DNA of 64,000 nt from an uncultured Alistipes sp. (lineage in GTDB: Bacteria; Bacteroidota; Bacteroidia; Bacteroidales; UBA932). The notes beneath the pieces are model-generated. The model was not told where the DNA came from. It saw only the letters and a program-made list of their open reading frames with translations, and ran no database searches. Within the stretch, counting starts at the first letter, position 1, and each line of letters opens with the position of its first letter. A program made the position numbers and the translations under genes. Shown here in pieces: positions 1 through 8,018 of the stretch. Where the stretch lies: positions 97,291 through 161,290 of the forward strand of contig CABMPD010000004.1 in NCBI GenBank assembly GCA_902388455.1, written 5' to 3'.

Positions 1-209
1 TCACCAAGGTAACGCTAAAGAACCTGCTCAACAACACCACCGTCCAGTACACCTTGGTCGGTGAGAGCGAGGCTAACTTCCGCGAGGGCAAGTTGGCTGC
101 CGGCACCCCTATAGGCAAGGCCCTGATAGGCAAGCGTAAGGGCGATGTAGTGGAGGTCAAGGTTCCCTCCGGCATCCTGAAGTTCGAAATCCTCGATATC
201 TCACTCTAA
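1..209 (+). CDS. greA: Transcription elongation factor GreA, C-terminal part
   Basis: This is the last 68 codons of a gene cut by the window edge; the reading frame starts at base 3 and the stop is TAA at 207-209. The translated end (SEANFREGKLAAGTPIGKAL, then GKRKGDVVEV) matches the C-terminal FKBP-like domain of GreA. That protein rescues backtracked RNA polymerase by stimulating transcript cleavage. The N-terminal coiled coil with the acidic tip lies outside the window. The HIT gene follows after 15 bases, so the two are probably cotranscribed. Confidence 0.93.
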   Translation, partial: TKVTLKNLLNNTTVQYTLVGESEANFREGKLAAGTPIGKALIGKRKGDVVEVKVPSGILKFEILDISL

Positions 210-224
210 TCCATACAGGAAATT

Positions 225-626
225 ATGGCATCTGTTTTTTCTAAAATAGTAAAGGGGGAGATACCCTCCTACAAGGTCGCTGAGACCGATAGCTGCTACG
301 CATTTCTGGACATCAATCCCCTGAAGGAGGGACATACCCTGGTTATTCCGAAGAAGGAGGTGGACTACCTCTTCGATCTGGACGAGCAGACCTACGTTGA
401 ACTGCAGCTTTTCGCCCGCAAGGTTGCCAAGGCCGTCAGGGCCGCAGTCCCCTGCAAGAGGGTAGGAGTGGCCGTGCTGGGGATGGAAGTGCCTCACGCA
501 CACATACATCTGGTGCCCCTGAACAGCGAGGGCGACATGGATTTCAGGAAGACGAAACTTTCACTGAGCGGCGAGCGCTTCGAGGCTCTGGCGGCCTCCA
601 TTGCTGCGGAATATGCTAAGCTCTGA
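225..626 (+). CDS. HIT family protein (histidine-triad nucleotide hydrolase)
   Basis: This 133-residue cytoplasmic protein has the usual length for the Hint branch of the HIT superfamily. These enzymes hydrolyse purine nucleoside phosphoramidates or AMP-linked compounds. The C-terminal triad HAHIHLVPL (about residues 91-99) is intact, and the N-terminal IFSKIVKGEIPSYKV-type segment (here VFSKIVKGEIPSYKV) is diagnostic. The ATG at 225 lies 15 bases after greA. Pairing greA with a HIT gene is common in Bacteroidota. The physiological substrate cannot be read from the sequence. Confidence 0.94.
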   Translation: MASVFSKIVKGEIPSYKVAETDSCYAFLDINPLKEGHTLVIPKKEVDYLFDLDEQTYVELQLFARKVAKAVRAAVPCKRVGVAVLGMEVPHAHIHLVPLNSEGDMDFRKTKLSLSGERFEALAASIAAEYAKL

Positions 627-630
627 GTCT

Positions 631-1803
631 ATGAAATCGAAATACTACTGGATTTGTTTATTCTCCCTGCCGTTGTTCACAGCCCTTATTACAACATGCG
701 GAAACAGGGATACAGCGCGTATAAGTCTTACGCTGGAAGGGGCCCCGGACAGTACCGTGGTAGTGGTTTCCCGACTGGCACTCAATGAGATTCAAGCGTT
801 GGATACGATATATGTATCGGACGGTCATGCAGAAAGCAGTGTGACTGTATTTCCGGAAGCTCCGGAGTTCATATACCTGACTTTCGGTAATGGCGGGAGC
901 GTCTCCCTTATTCTTCAGGACGGGGACAGGGTGAAAGTCTCGGCAGATTGGGCTGATCCTTCCTCAGGAACGTGTATAGAAGGATCGGAGGAGTCGGTTC
1001 TAATGCAGAAAGTAAGTCTGGAAATCGGAGCGTTCAATCATGTGTTCGATTCATTGTCCAGAGAACTGAATGCAGCATCGGAGATGGGACGTGAGAAGGA
1101 AATAATCCGTCTCAAACGGGAGTTGGGCGCTCTTTACGTCAAATGCAAGCAGGATGCAGTCAAGTATGTGGTCGAGCATCCCGCATCTATGAGTGTTATA
1201 CCTGTGCTATATCAGAAGACTTCGGGCGGTCTGCCTGTATTTGGCCAGGCAACGGATGCTATAATCATGGAAATGGTATATGATACGCTTCGTACTGTTT
1301 ACCCTGCTTCTCCATATCTGGTCTCATTGGCGGACGAGGTAAGCATAAGACGCAACACTCTGGAAATACAGAACCGTATCGCGTCTGTGGAGGCTGTGGA
1401 TTTTCCTGAGATAGTTCTTTCGGATGTCAATGGGCAGCAACAGTCGCTTACCGCTCTTAAAGGCAATGTGGTGATCCTGATGTTCTGGGACCCGACAAAT
1501 GTGCAGCAGAGGGTGTATAATTCGGATCTGAAGGTAATGTATGAAATGTATCATAACAGGGGCCTGGAGGTGTATCAGGTCGGACTATGCTCGGATAAAA
1601 CCGTATGGGCGATGCAGGTCAAGGAACAGGAACTGCCGTGGGTAAGTGTATGTGATCCGGCGGCGGGTGCCTCAGTCGCAGCCATGCTGTATAATGTGTC
1701 CCAGCTTCCGGCTATGTATATTATCTCTCGTGACGGAAGTATTCAGTCACGGGATGTTTTTGAGATGAGTCAACTTCAGGCGGAGATCCGGCGTCTGTTA
1801 TAG
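631..1803 (+). CDS. Thioredoxin-fold lipoprotein (DUF4369/TlpA-like), no CxxC
   Basis: The protein has 390 residues. I chose the ATG at 631, four bases after the HIT stop, because it gives a clean lipoprotein signal peptide (MKSKYYW, a hydrophobic stretch, then ITTCGN with the lipobox Cys). Upstream in-frame starts at 601 and 613 would overlap the HIT gene and spoil the signal. The N-terminal half resembles the DUF4369 beta domain found ahead of TlpA-like thioredoxins. The C-terminal half has the thioredoxin fold (VVILMFWDPTN, and a cis-Pro-like LPAMYIISRDG). The usual CxxC is replaced by DPTN, so it is probably not an oxidoreductase. The gene converges on tsaB, and the two stop codons overlap by 6 bases. 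Confidence 0.8.
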   Translation: MKSKYYWICLFSLPLFTALITTCGNRDTARISLTLEGAPDSTVVVVSRLALNEIQALDTIYVSDGHAESSVTVFPEAPEFIYLTFGNGGSVSLILQDGDRVKVSADWADPSSGTCIEGSEESVLMQKVSLEIGAFNHVFDSLSRELNAASEMGREKEIIRLKRELGALYVKCKQDAVKYVVEHPASMSVIPVLYQKTSGGLPVFGQATDAIIMEMVYDTLRTVYPASPYLVSLADEVSIRRNTLEIQNRIASVEAVDFPEIVLSDVNGQQQSLTALKGNVVILMFWDPTNVQQRVYNSDLKVMYEMYHNRGLEVYQVGLCSDKTVWAMQVKEQELPWVSVCDPAAGASVAAMLYNVSQLPAMYIISRDGSIQSRDVFEMSQLQAEIRRLL

Positions 1804-2535
1804 ATGCCGGTCGGGATGCAGCACTGCCTCCAGTTTGCGGGACGGGTCGGCTGCAATGAATTCCTTAAGATAGAATGGTTCGAAGTACGCTGTGTCTTCG
1901 AACCTTTTTTCTTGCAGGGCCTGGAAAGCAGGGGCTGCCATGTACTCAGCATCGGGGTGAGAGGGAAGGACTATGCACTTGTCGCGGTATTTTTCAGGTA
2001 TCATGGCTTCGTATTTGGCTGCACCGTCACCGGTAAATACAATGCGGCTATAACGCTCCAGCTCTTCGGAGAAAGTATCCGGCGTGAGTACGATGGCCGC
2101 GGTCTTGGTAATCCTGTTTCCGGTAATATCATAGAGGGCTGTATAGACCTCCATTCGGCGGGCGTCTGTCATAGGGACAATCAGAGTGTTTTCAGGGCCG
2201 TTTTTTACGGCATCGTCCTTGAGGGCTCCGTTAGCAATGATTGTCAGGGTTTCTATGCCTATAAGGGGTATTCCGGCTCCGAAGCAGATACCCTTGGCTG
2301 TCGATACACCCACCCTCAGACCGGTGTAGGATCCAGGGCCAGAGCTTACTGCTACTGCTGCAAGTCTGTGTACCTGTGTGTCTGTTTTCTTGAGAACATT
2401 CTGAATCATGGGCGCCAGCCGTGAAGCCTGGCTCCTGGCATCCGGGATATGTTCTGCTGAGAGAATCTGCTCTCCTTCAGCTATGGCCACGGAGCATACG
2501 TCTGTGGCGGTTTCTATGAGTAAAATTCTATTCAT
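1798..2535 (-). CDS. tsaB: tRNA N6-threonylcarbamoyladenosine protein TsaB
   Basis: The 245-residue protein is an ASKHA-fold pseudo-kinase that partners TsaD and TsaE in making t6A37 on ANN-decoding tRNAs. The start MNRILLIETATD and the motif SSGPGSYTGLRVG are typical of TsaB. The longer upstream start at 2592 lies inside the adaptor gene; the ATG at 2535 matches the family N-terminus. It overlaps the end of the HlyD-like gene by 8 bases, which indicates translational coupling at the distal end of the tolC-adaptor operon. Confidence 0.93.
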   Translation of the reverse strand: MNRILLIETATDVCSVAIAEGEQILSAEHIPDARSQASRLAPMIQNVLKKTDTQVHRLAAVAVSSGPGSYTGLRVGVSTAKGICFGAGIPLIGIETLTIIANGALKDDAVKNGPENTLIVPMTDARRMEVYTALYDITGNRITKTAAIVLTPDTFSEELERYSRIVFTGDGAAKYEAMIPEKYRDKCIVLPSHPDAEYMAAPAFQALQEKRFEDTAYFEPFYLKEFIAADPSRKLEAVLHPDRHL

Positions 2536-3760
2536 TGTCTGTTGTATTTTCGTTGTTGTCGGTCTGAGGATAGACTTCCATACCGTCCTCAAGTATTTTG
2601 CTTATGGTGCTGTAGGGACCTGTCACGATTTCCACTGTATCGGCAGCGTCCAATCCGGATATGACTTCTATGTTTCCGATGTCCTGAATTCCTGTTGTTA
2701 CCTGTATTTTCCTTACGGTTGAGGAAGCTCTGTCAAGAACATAGATGCAGCCATCAGGCGTTACGGCCTGCAGGGGGACAGTCGTGACACTGTCCTTGCG
2801 TTCTGTCTCAATCTCCACAGATGCAGACATTCCGGGCCTGAAAGGAATGGGGTCATTGGAAAGCAGGTCGGAGTAGGACTCCTGCAGTATCCGGACCTTG
2901 ACTTCGAAATTGGTCACGTCTGTCAGGGCAGAGGTGGTGCTGCTCAGGTTTTTTGCCGAGTTGGCTATCTGTGTGACAACGCCCTTGAAAGTTCTGCCAG
3001 GATAGGCATCGACCTCGATGTCCGCGGTGTCTCCCTTTGTTATGCGGATGATGTCGTTCTCGTTGACATCCACCAAGACTTCCATCATGTCGAAGTCTGC
3101 TATTCTGAGCATCTCCGTGCCGGCCATCTGTGATGTCCCGACAACTCTCTCGCCTTTCTCAACGCTCAGACTGGATACGATACCGGCTATCGGGGAATAT
3201 ATTACAGTCTTGGTCAGATTTTCCTCGGCTTCATCAAGGGATGCTACGGCGCTTTCGATATTGTATTCAGCGGCATTGAGCTGCTCGCGGGCCATCTCAT
3301 ATTCTGCGGTGGATGCCTGAAATTCCTGCAGGGAGATGGCACGCTGTTCATAAAGCTGCTTGTTACGCAAGTAGTTCTGCTCAGCCTGGGTAAAACTGGC
3401 TTTCTGCTGCTGGTACTGTGCTTTGGTGGCATTGAGAGTGGCTGCTGCTCTGTCCCGAAGGGAAAGGTACACATCCTGCTTAATCATAATGATCAGATCT
3501 CCACGGCTGACACGGTCGCCTTCCTCGACATTCAATTCTATTATTTCTCCCGATACGTCGGGTGATATTTTTACTTCGGTCACCGGATGAATCTTGCCGT
3601 TGGCCGGAATCCTTTCAATTATAGTGCCTGTGACCGGCCGTCCTACGGTGACCGGCTCGCCGTGCTCTGGATAGAGTATCGCATATACCACTACTGCAGC
3701 CAGAATAACGGCAACGGCGGCCAGAAGTCTTTTCAGTCCTTTATTTTTTGTTTTTCTCAT
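2528..3760 (-). CDS. Periplasmic adaptor (HlyD/MacA-type membrane fusion protein)
   Basis: This 410-residue adaptor has one N-terminal membrane anchor (about residues 10-30), a biotinyl-lipoyl half (ISPDVSGEIIELNVEEGDRV), a long coiled-coil hairpin (about 95-180), the second lipoyl half (YSPIAGIVSSLSVEKGERV) and a beta-barrel domain. Such proteins bridge an inner-membrane transporter to a TolC channel. It starts 14 bases after the tolC stop. No MacB or RND pump lies beside it. The only transporter in the cluster is the C39 ABC protein at 5642-7735, so I infer that these form one peptide-export tripartite system. It is closer in type to MacA than to classical HlyD, so a remote pump remains possible. 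Confidence 0.88.
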   Translation of the reverse strand: MRKTKNKGLKRLLAAVAVILAAVVVYAILYPEHGEPVTVGRPVTGTIIERIPANGKIHPVTEVKISPDVSGEIIELNVEEGDRVSRGDLIIMIKQDVYLSLRDRAAATLNATKAQYQQQKASFTQAEQNYLRNKQLYEQRAISLQEFQASTAEYEMAREQLNAAEYNIESAVASLDEAEENLTKTVIYSPIAGIVSSLSVEKGERVVGTSQMAGTEMLRIADFDMMEVLVDVNENDIIRITKGDTADIEVDAYPGRTFKGVVTQIANSAKNLSSTTSALTDVTNFEVKVRILQESYSDLLSNDPIPFRPGMSASVEIETERKDSVTTVPLQAVTPDGCIYVLDRASSTVRKIQVTTGIQDIGNIEVISGLDAADTVEIVTGPYSTISKILEDGMEVYPQTDNNENTTDNE

Positions 3761-3774
3761 CTGTATCTATGGGG

Positions 3775-5121
3775 TTAAAGGGTGAGGGGGATTCCTTTAT
3801 AATAGTCTATTATCTTGAGCTGGAAAACAAATTGATACTTAGCCTGTATGTATTCCGAACGGGCTTTGAGGAGGTTAGTTCTGGCTACGGTATAATCGGT
3901 GCCGTTGAGGATGCCTGCATCGAATTTTTCCTGAACGTAGCGCATGGATTCTTCCATGGATGCTACATTGGCCAGGGCTGCCTCCATCTGCCTGAAGAAG
4001 GTCTCTGCCTCAGTTACTGCTGTCTGTATGTCCTTGTAGAGAGTCTGTTGCTTCATCTGCAGGTCTATCTCCAGGTTTTGTCGTGTGAGCTTGGCATTCT
4101 TGACGTTGGTCCTGACGTTCCAGTTGTTGAATATCGGGATACTGAGGCCGATGCTTACGGATGGATTGATATTGTCCCTGAACTGTTCGAAAAAGGGATA
4201 TGTGCTTCCGTCCGGAGCAAAGGAGGAAGAGCTGTAGAATGTGCCGTAGCTGGCTGACAGAGATATTTTGGGATAGTACTGTCCTTGAGCCGTTTTAAGA
4301 TCCAGGTCTCCTTTTTCCAGAGCCAGTCGGGCGCTCTGTATTACCGGCATGGACATGGCAGAGGCATAGATGGCGTCTGTATTGTCCGGTGTATAAGCCG
4401 TCAGAACGTGACTTATGTCTGGAACAGCCACTTGAAACTCTTTGCTGTACGGTAAATCAAGAAGTTGCTGGAGGGCCAGCGTGTTGGTGGTCAGTTGATT
4501 CTGGGCAGTTACTACTTGGACGCGCTCGGATGCCAGCTGGGATTCTAGCTCCAGCAATGAAGAGTAGGGCTGGCTACCTGCCTCTACAAGGAGTACGGTT
4601 CTGTCCCGCTGTTCGGATACGGACCGCATGCTTTCCTGTGCGGCGGACAGTATTTCTTGTGAAAGCAGTATCTGCAGATAGCTGCGTACTATGGATATGG
4701 AAATCTCATCCTTCAGTCTCTCCACTTCCTGTATGGATATTTCCAGATTTTTCCGTGAACTGCGCAGGCTGTTGAGCTTGGAAAGTCCGTCAAGCAGGTA
4801 TATGGATGCGTTGACAGATGCACTTGTGCTCTGTGAAAGCTTGTTGCGGATAATTTCCAGATTCTGCAGGTCTACGGACCGGCCCCAGTTGAAATTGTGC
4901 CCCAGCGATGCGTTTACACCAGGGATAAAGTCCAGTTTGTCCTGAAGCAGCTGGTTCTCACTGCGGGATACTTCTATGCTCTGTTGCCGGATGCTGAGAT
5001 TGTTGGCCCAGGCATATTCTATGCATCGGTCCAAGGTCCAGATATCCTGGGCTTTGCCGGTGATGGAAAAGAGTGTGAGCAGTAAGAGCGCTGCGGTATG
5101 TTGTATTGTAGTGGCCTGCAT
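3775..5121 (-). CDS. TolC-family outer membrane efflux channel
   Basis: The protein has 448 residues with a signal peptide (MQATTIQHTAALLLLTLFSITGKAQ). It opens with the TolC-family start DIWTLDRCIEYAWANN and contains two long alpha-helical repeats. Repeat ends such as SASYGTFYSSS and SIGLSIPIFNNWNVRTNVKNA mark the barrel and helix transitions. It forms the outer-membrane and periplasmic tunnel for the adaptor just downstream. A terminator-like hairpin and a new -7 box separate it from the peptide genes upstream, so it can be transcribed independently of them. Confidence 0.93.
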   Translation of the reverse strand: MQATTIQHTAALLLLTLFSITGKAQDIWTLDRCIEYAWANNLSIRQQSIEVSRSENQLLQDKLDFIPGVNASLGHNFNWGRSVDLQNLEIIRNKLSQSTSASVNASIYLLDGLSKLNSLRSSRKNLEISIQEVERLKDEISISIVRSYLQILLSQEILSAAQESMRSVSEQRDRTVLLVEAGSQPYSSLLELESQLASERVQVVTAQNQLTTNTLALQQLLDLPYSKEFQVAVPDISHVLTAYTPDNTDAIYASAMSMPVIQSARLALEKGDLDLKTAQGQYYPKISLSASYGTFYSSSSFAPDGSTYPFFEQFRDNINPSVSIGLSIPIFNNWNVRTNVKNAKLTRQNLEIDLQMKQQTLYKDIQTAVTEAETFFRQMEAALANVASMEESMRYVQEKFDAGILNGTDYTVARTNLLKARSEYIQAKYQFVFQLKIIDYYKGIPLTL

Positions 5122-5139
5122 GAAGGAAATAAATACTTA

Positions 5140-5147
5140 CAAAAATA
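5140..5147 (-). promoter_or_regulatory. Putative -7 box for tolC-adaptor-tsaB
   Basis: On the minus strand this reads TATTTTTG, a full match to the Bacteroidota TAnnTTTG -7 box. It lies 18 bases before the tolC start and just downstream of the terminator at 5165-5201. The surrounding run of T bases makes chance matches easier, and no clear -33 TTTG is seen, so support is moderate. Confidence 0.45.
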
Positions 5148-5164
5148 GAAAAAATAATCTTTGA

Positions 5165-5201
5165 AAAGGTCCGCCGGGGCTGATTCTCTCCTCGGCGGAC
5201 C
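5165..5201 (-). terminator. Rho-independent terminator or attenuator after the peptide genes
   Basis: GGTCCGCCG at 5168-5176 and CGGCGGACC at 5193-5201 form a perfect 9-bp stem, extendable to about 12 bp with one G-U pair. On the minus strand it is followed by TTTT and then a T-rich tract. It sits between the second peptide gene and tolC. It could end most transcripts after the peptides and set a high ratio of peptide to exporter mRNA. Confidence 0.75.
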
Positions 5202-5218
5202 ATAATCAGGGAATAAGG

Positions 5219-5395
5219 CTACCAGCAACCGGCGGCCTGAGGATCCCGGTGTTTTCCGGTCAATAAGTCGTAGAGTGCCCTGAGGGCAGCGCCGACAAGG
5301 CGTCCCAGCATTCTGGCAACCCTGTCTTCAGGTGTTTTTGTCCCGCCCAGGATGTCACATGCCTGGTATCGTTCAATAGCGATGAATTTTTCCAT
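5219..5395 (-). CDS. Double-glycine precursor peptide B (putative bacteriocin subunit)
   Basis: This 58-residue ORF was read by hand. The leader MEKFIAIERYQACDILGG ends in Gly17-Gly18, with Ile at -4 and Ile at -12. This is the pattern C39 peptidases cut. The predicted mature part is 40 residues and starts TKTPEDRV. It has an amphipathic central helix with a GxxxG motif (Gly31-Gly35, GRLVG), a basic net charge, and a C-terminal tail ending GCW. It lies 15 bases downstream of the other peptide gene and in the same operon as a C39 ABC exporter. I do not recognise the family. Bacteriocin function is inferred from leader, size, charge and context. Confidence 0.72.
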   Translation of the reverse strand: MEKFIAIERYQACDILGGTKTPEDRVARMLGRLVGAALRALYDLLTGKHRDPQAAGCW

Positions 5396-5410
5396 AACAG
5401 ACAGTTTTAG

Positions 5411-5596
5411 TTAATTCACAAAAGCATCCACTATGTCCTGTCCGCTCCATCCTTCAATGAAGCCGAGGAGGAACTGGTCAAGGTGATCCTTGAAGAACTT
5501 TACGATGCTGCCCCAGAGGCCGCCGCCGTAGACTGTCGTGCTCAGGTCGGAATTAATGCATTCAAACCCTGCGTACCCGTTAATAATTCTTTCCAT
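5411..5596 (-). CDS. Double-glycine precursor peptide A (putative bacteriocin subunit)
   Basis: This 61-residue protein has a leader ending in a triple glycine (STTVYGGGLWG, Gly24-26). The likely cut is after Gly25, where Val22 sits at -4 and Ile14 at -12. The mature part is about 36 residues: a hydrophobic helix with aromatic residues, a GxxxG motif (Gly45-Gly49, GFIEG) and acidic residues that give a negative net charge, opposite to peptide B. Two adjacent peptides that both carry GxxxG recall class IIb two-peptide bacteriocins, whose helices pair through such motifs. A 7-bp GC-rich inverted repeat (5619-5641) lies between the transporter and this gene. Confidence 0.75.
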   Translation of the reverse strand: MERIINGYAGFECINSDLSTTVYGGGLWGSIVKFFKDHLDQFLLGFIEGWSGQDIVDAFVN

Positions 5597-5641
5597 GATG
5601 TTTGGTTTTAATGTTGTGCCGCGGATAAAAGGCGCCGCGGC

Positions 5642-7735
5642 TTACGCCTGTGAATGCGCATTCTTATTGATATCTATAATGTTGTCGGCAATAGTTTCTG
5701 CACCTTCCTCGTGTGATATGAGTATTATGGTTATTCCGTTGTCCCGGAGTGTGCGTACCGTTTTCTCAAGCCTGTCGCGGCTGTCGCTGTCCAGATGGGT
5801 GGCAGCTTCGTCCAGAATCAGAACTTTCGGTTTCCGGTATAGAGCTCTTGCGAGAGCTATCTTCTGACGCTCTCCTCCTGAAAGGCGGCAGGCATGCTCT
5901 CCTGTGTGGGCCATGATTCCGCCGGGGATATTATCCAGCATGGAACTGAGTCCTGCCATAGCGCATACGGCCGCAACTGAGCGGATATCATAGTCTGTGT
6001 CGCCCATGAGGATGTTCTCCAGTATGGTGCCGTCGAAGATGTCGGCTTTCTGAGGAACAATTGAGATATGTTTTCTCCAAATGTCAGGGTGTATGGTCTG
6101 AATATCAATGCCTCCGACAGTTATTTTGCCGCTTTGAGGAGTGTATCCCTTCATCAGCAGGGCGGCGACTGTGCTCTTTCCGCTGCCGTTGGCACCGCGG
6201 ATCAGATTTATTTTGCCCGGGAGTATATCGAAAGAGAGGTTTTCCAGCAGCTGCATCCTGCCTGGAAAGGAGAAGCACAGTCCGACGGCCCTGATGGTGT
6301 CTTCACTTCCGGGAATGAAATCCAGATATTTACCGCTGCTCTCTTCTTCCATATCCAGAATGTCAAAGATTCTTTCAGCGGATATCCTGGCTTCTGTAAT
6401 TTCTCTGTTGCTCTCTATCAGCATGACAATCGGGGCAGTGAATACGGATGTGAATGCGTAGAAAGAGACGAGTTCACCCACGCTCAGGCTGGAGTTGAGT
6501 ACGAGGAATGCTCCGGCCGTAAGGGTAAGTATATTTATTATCCGGCCGATGACGTCCGATGTGGAAGTCATGGCTGAGGTGAAAATACCTCCTCTGTAAA
6601 GAGCTGAGGCTGTTTGGAAATATTGTCTCTCGATGTGGCGTACTGCCTCGCGTCCTGAATTGAAATATTTGACGGCCCTGGCAGAAGACAGCCACTCTAT
6701 ACTGGTCTGCTCAAATTTGGCGTTGGCTTCTATGATGCGTCTGTTCAACCGGCTGTTCACTTTGTCCGAGATACGGTAGAGTAGAACGAACAGAGGTGTC
6801 AGGCTAAGTGTCAGCAGTGTGAGCTTCCAGTTGAATGTAAGCAGTATGCACGTGGCGATAATCAGTGTAATGACACTTACGGCTATCAGAAGCAGCCTTC
6901 CTGTGATAAATGCCCGTATTCGGTAAGCGTCGGAGATGCGGGAGTTGAGCTCTCCGCTGGTCATGGAGTCGAAGAAAGATACAGGCAATGAGAATAATTT
7001 GCGGAAGTAACTCATGATCAACCTGCAATCTATCTGAACACTGGCTCTTACCAGCAGTGTTGAGCGCATGAATGATATGACCCATGTCAATGCGGTCAGG
7101 CATATGAGAATTGCGCAGACCGCTCTCAGTGAGCTGCGGTCTTGTGACGGCAGGATGTCGTCTATGATTCTTTGGAGAAATACGGAAGTGCTGAGGGTTG
7201 CTGCGATAAAGGCTGCAGATCCGGCGAGGACCAGGCACATTTCTTTTCTATAATGGAGAAACAGTTCTTTGAACCGGGCCAGAACAGGGGTCCTGTAGTC
7301 TCCCTTGCTGAAAGTAGGGGAGGGGGCTGCTGCTACTATGAATCCGCTCCACTCTTCTTCGAGCTCTCCAAGATCCGTTTTGTGCAGTTTGCCGTCTTCC
7401 GGATCCATAATGATTGCCTGCGTGTTGTCCATGCTGTATAGGACTACGTAGTGGAGCCAGCCGTTTTTTTTCTGCAAGTGCATAATGACAGGCTTGGCGG
7501 CATCCCGCAGATCATGGATGCATTTTTCTTTCGCACGAAGCCCCGCTGCGTCCAGTCCCAGTTTGCCGCAGGCGTCGATGATACCCTGCAGTGTGGTGCC
7601 GTCCGGCCCTGTACCGCATACTTCTCTTATTTTTAGCAGCGGCAGTCTGAGCCCGTAATGTGCACATATTGAAGCAACACATGCCGCGGCACAATCGCTT
7701 CTGTCATGTTGTCTGACCTTGATCTCCTTCTTCAT
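5642..7735 (-). CDS. Peptidase-containing ABC transporter (C39 bacteriocin exporter)
   Basis: This 697-residue PCAT has three parts in order. First is a C39 cysteine peptidase (about 1-135): QHDRSDCAAAC with Gln9 and catalytic Cys15, then His95 (LHYVV) and Asp111 (DPEDG). Next is a six-helix exporter membrane domain (about 160-430). Last is an ABC ATPase with Walker A GANGSGKST, signature LSGGERQ and Walker B VLILDEAATHLD. All catalytic residues are present, so it should both cut double-glycine leaders and export the product. The two peptides immediately downstream are the obvious substrates, and the TolC and adaptor genes complete the path across the outer membrane. Confidence 0.93.
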   Translation of the reverse strand: MKKEIKVRQHDRSDCAAACVASICAHYGLRLPLLKIREVCGTGPDGTTLQGIIDACGKLGLDAAGLRAKEKCIHDLRDAAKPVIMHLQKKNGWLHYVVLYSMDNTQAIIMDPEDGKLHKTDLGELEEEWSGFIVAAAPSPTFSKGDYRTPVLARFKELFLHYRKEMCLVLAGSAAFIAATLSTSVFLQRIIDDILPSQDRSSLRAVCAILICLTALTWVISFMRSTLLVRASVQIDCRLIMSYFRKLFSLPVSFFDSMTSGELNSRISDAYRIRAFITGRLLLIAVSVITLIIATCILLTFNWKLTLLTLSLTPLFVLLYRISDKVNSRLNRRIIEANAKFEQTSIEWLSSARAVKYFNSGREAVRHIERQYFQTASALYRGGIFTSAMTSTSDVIGRIINILTLTAGAFLVLNSSLSVGELVSFYAFTSVFTAPIVMLIESNREITEARISAERIFDILDMEEESSGKYLDFIPGSEDTIRAVGLCFSFPGRMQLLENLSFDILPGKINLIRGANGSGKSTVAALLMKGYTPQSGKITVGGIDIQTIHPDIWRKHISIVPQKADIFDGTILENILMGDTDYDIRSVAAVCAMAGLSSMLDNIPGGIMAHTGEHACRLSGGERQKIALARALYRKPKVLILDEAATHLDSDSRDRLEKTVRTLRDNGITIILISHEEGAETIADNIIDINKNAHSQA

Positions 7736-7770
7736 GGCTTACCCCTCCAGAAATTTTTCCAGGATTATAC

Positions 7771-7917
7771 TTAAAAAACAGGAAGCAGAGGAAGCGCTGA
7801 CAGCAACATTGTGGCCGTGACAGCTGTAATATACCACAGAAATCTACCCTTGGCCATGGGCGGCAGCATGGTGTCCGCACTGAGGCCGATCTTCTCCTTT
7901 AAACTCATTTCTTCCAT
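7771..7917 (-). CDS. Small membrane protein, candidate immunity or accessory protein
   Basis: This 48-residue ORF, first in the export operon, ends 35 bases before the transporter start. It has a polar N-terminal half (MEEMSLKEKIGLSADT) and one C-terminal transmembrane segment rich in Leu, Ala and aromatics. It has no GG site, so it is not a third substrate of the usual type. Small single-span proteins next to class II bacteriocin genes are often immunity proteins, but an assembly helper for the exporter fits as well. The start is supported by a promoter about 30 bases upstream. Confidence 0.6.
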   Translation of the reverse strand: MEEMSLKEKIGLSADTMLPPMAKGRFLWYITAVTATMLLSALPLLPVF

Positions 7918-7943
7918 ATCCGTGTAATTTCATGTTTCAGATG

Positions 7944-7974
7944 CAAAGCTATGAAAATAATTTCACAACTTCAA
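7944..7974 (-). promoter_or_regulatory. Promoter of the peptide-export operon
   Basis: On the minus strand a perfect -7 box TAGCTTTG (7944-7951) is preceded by TTG (7972-7974) at a 20-base spacing. This fits the Bacteroidota TTTG-N(19-21)-TAnnTTTG pattern. Transcription would begin about 15-20 bases before the ATG at 7917 and run through the small membrane protein, the transporter and both peptides. Confidence 0.75.
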
Positions 7975-8018
7975 CCAAGACTTGAAATAATTTTACGAAA
8001 ATGGTTGATTAAAAATGA

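Noticed and set aside
1804..2424. A 206-codon plus-strand frame over tsaB
   Set aside because: It is opposite the well-conserved TsaB sequence and carries no recognisable features.
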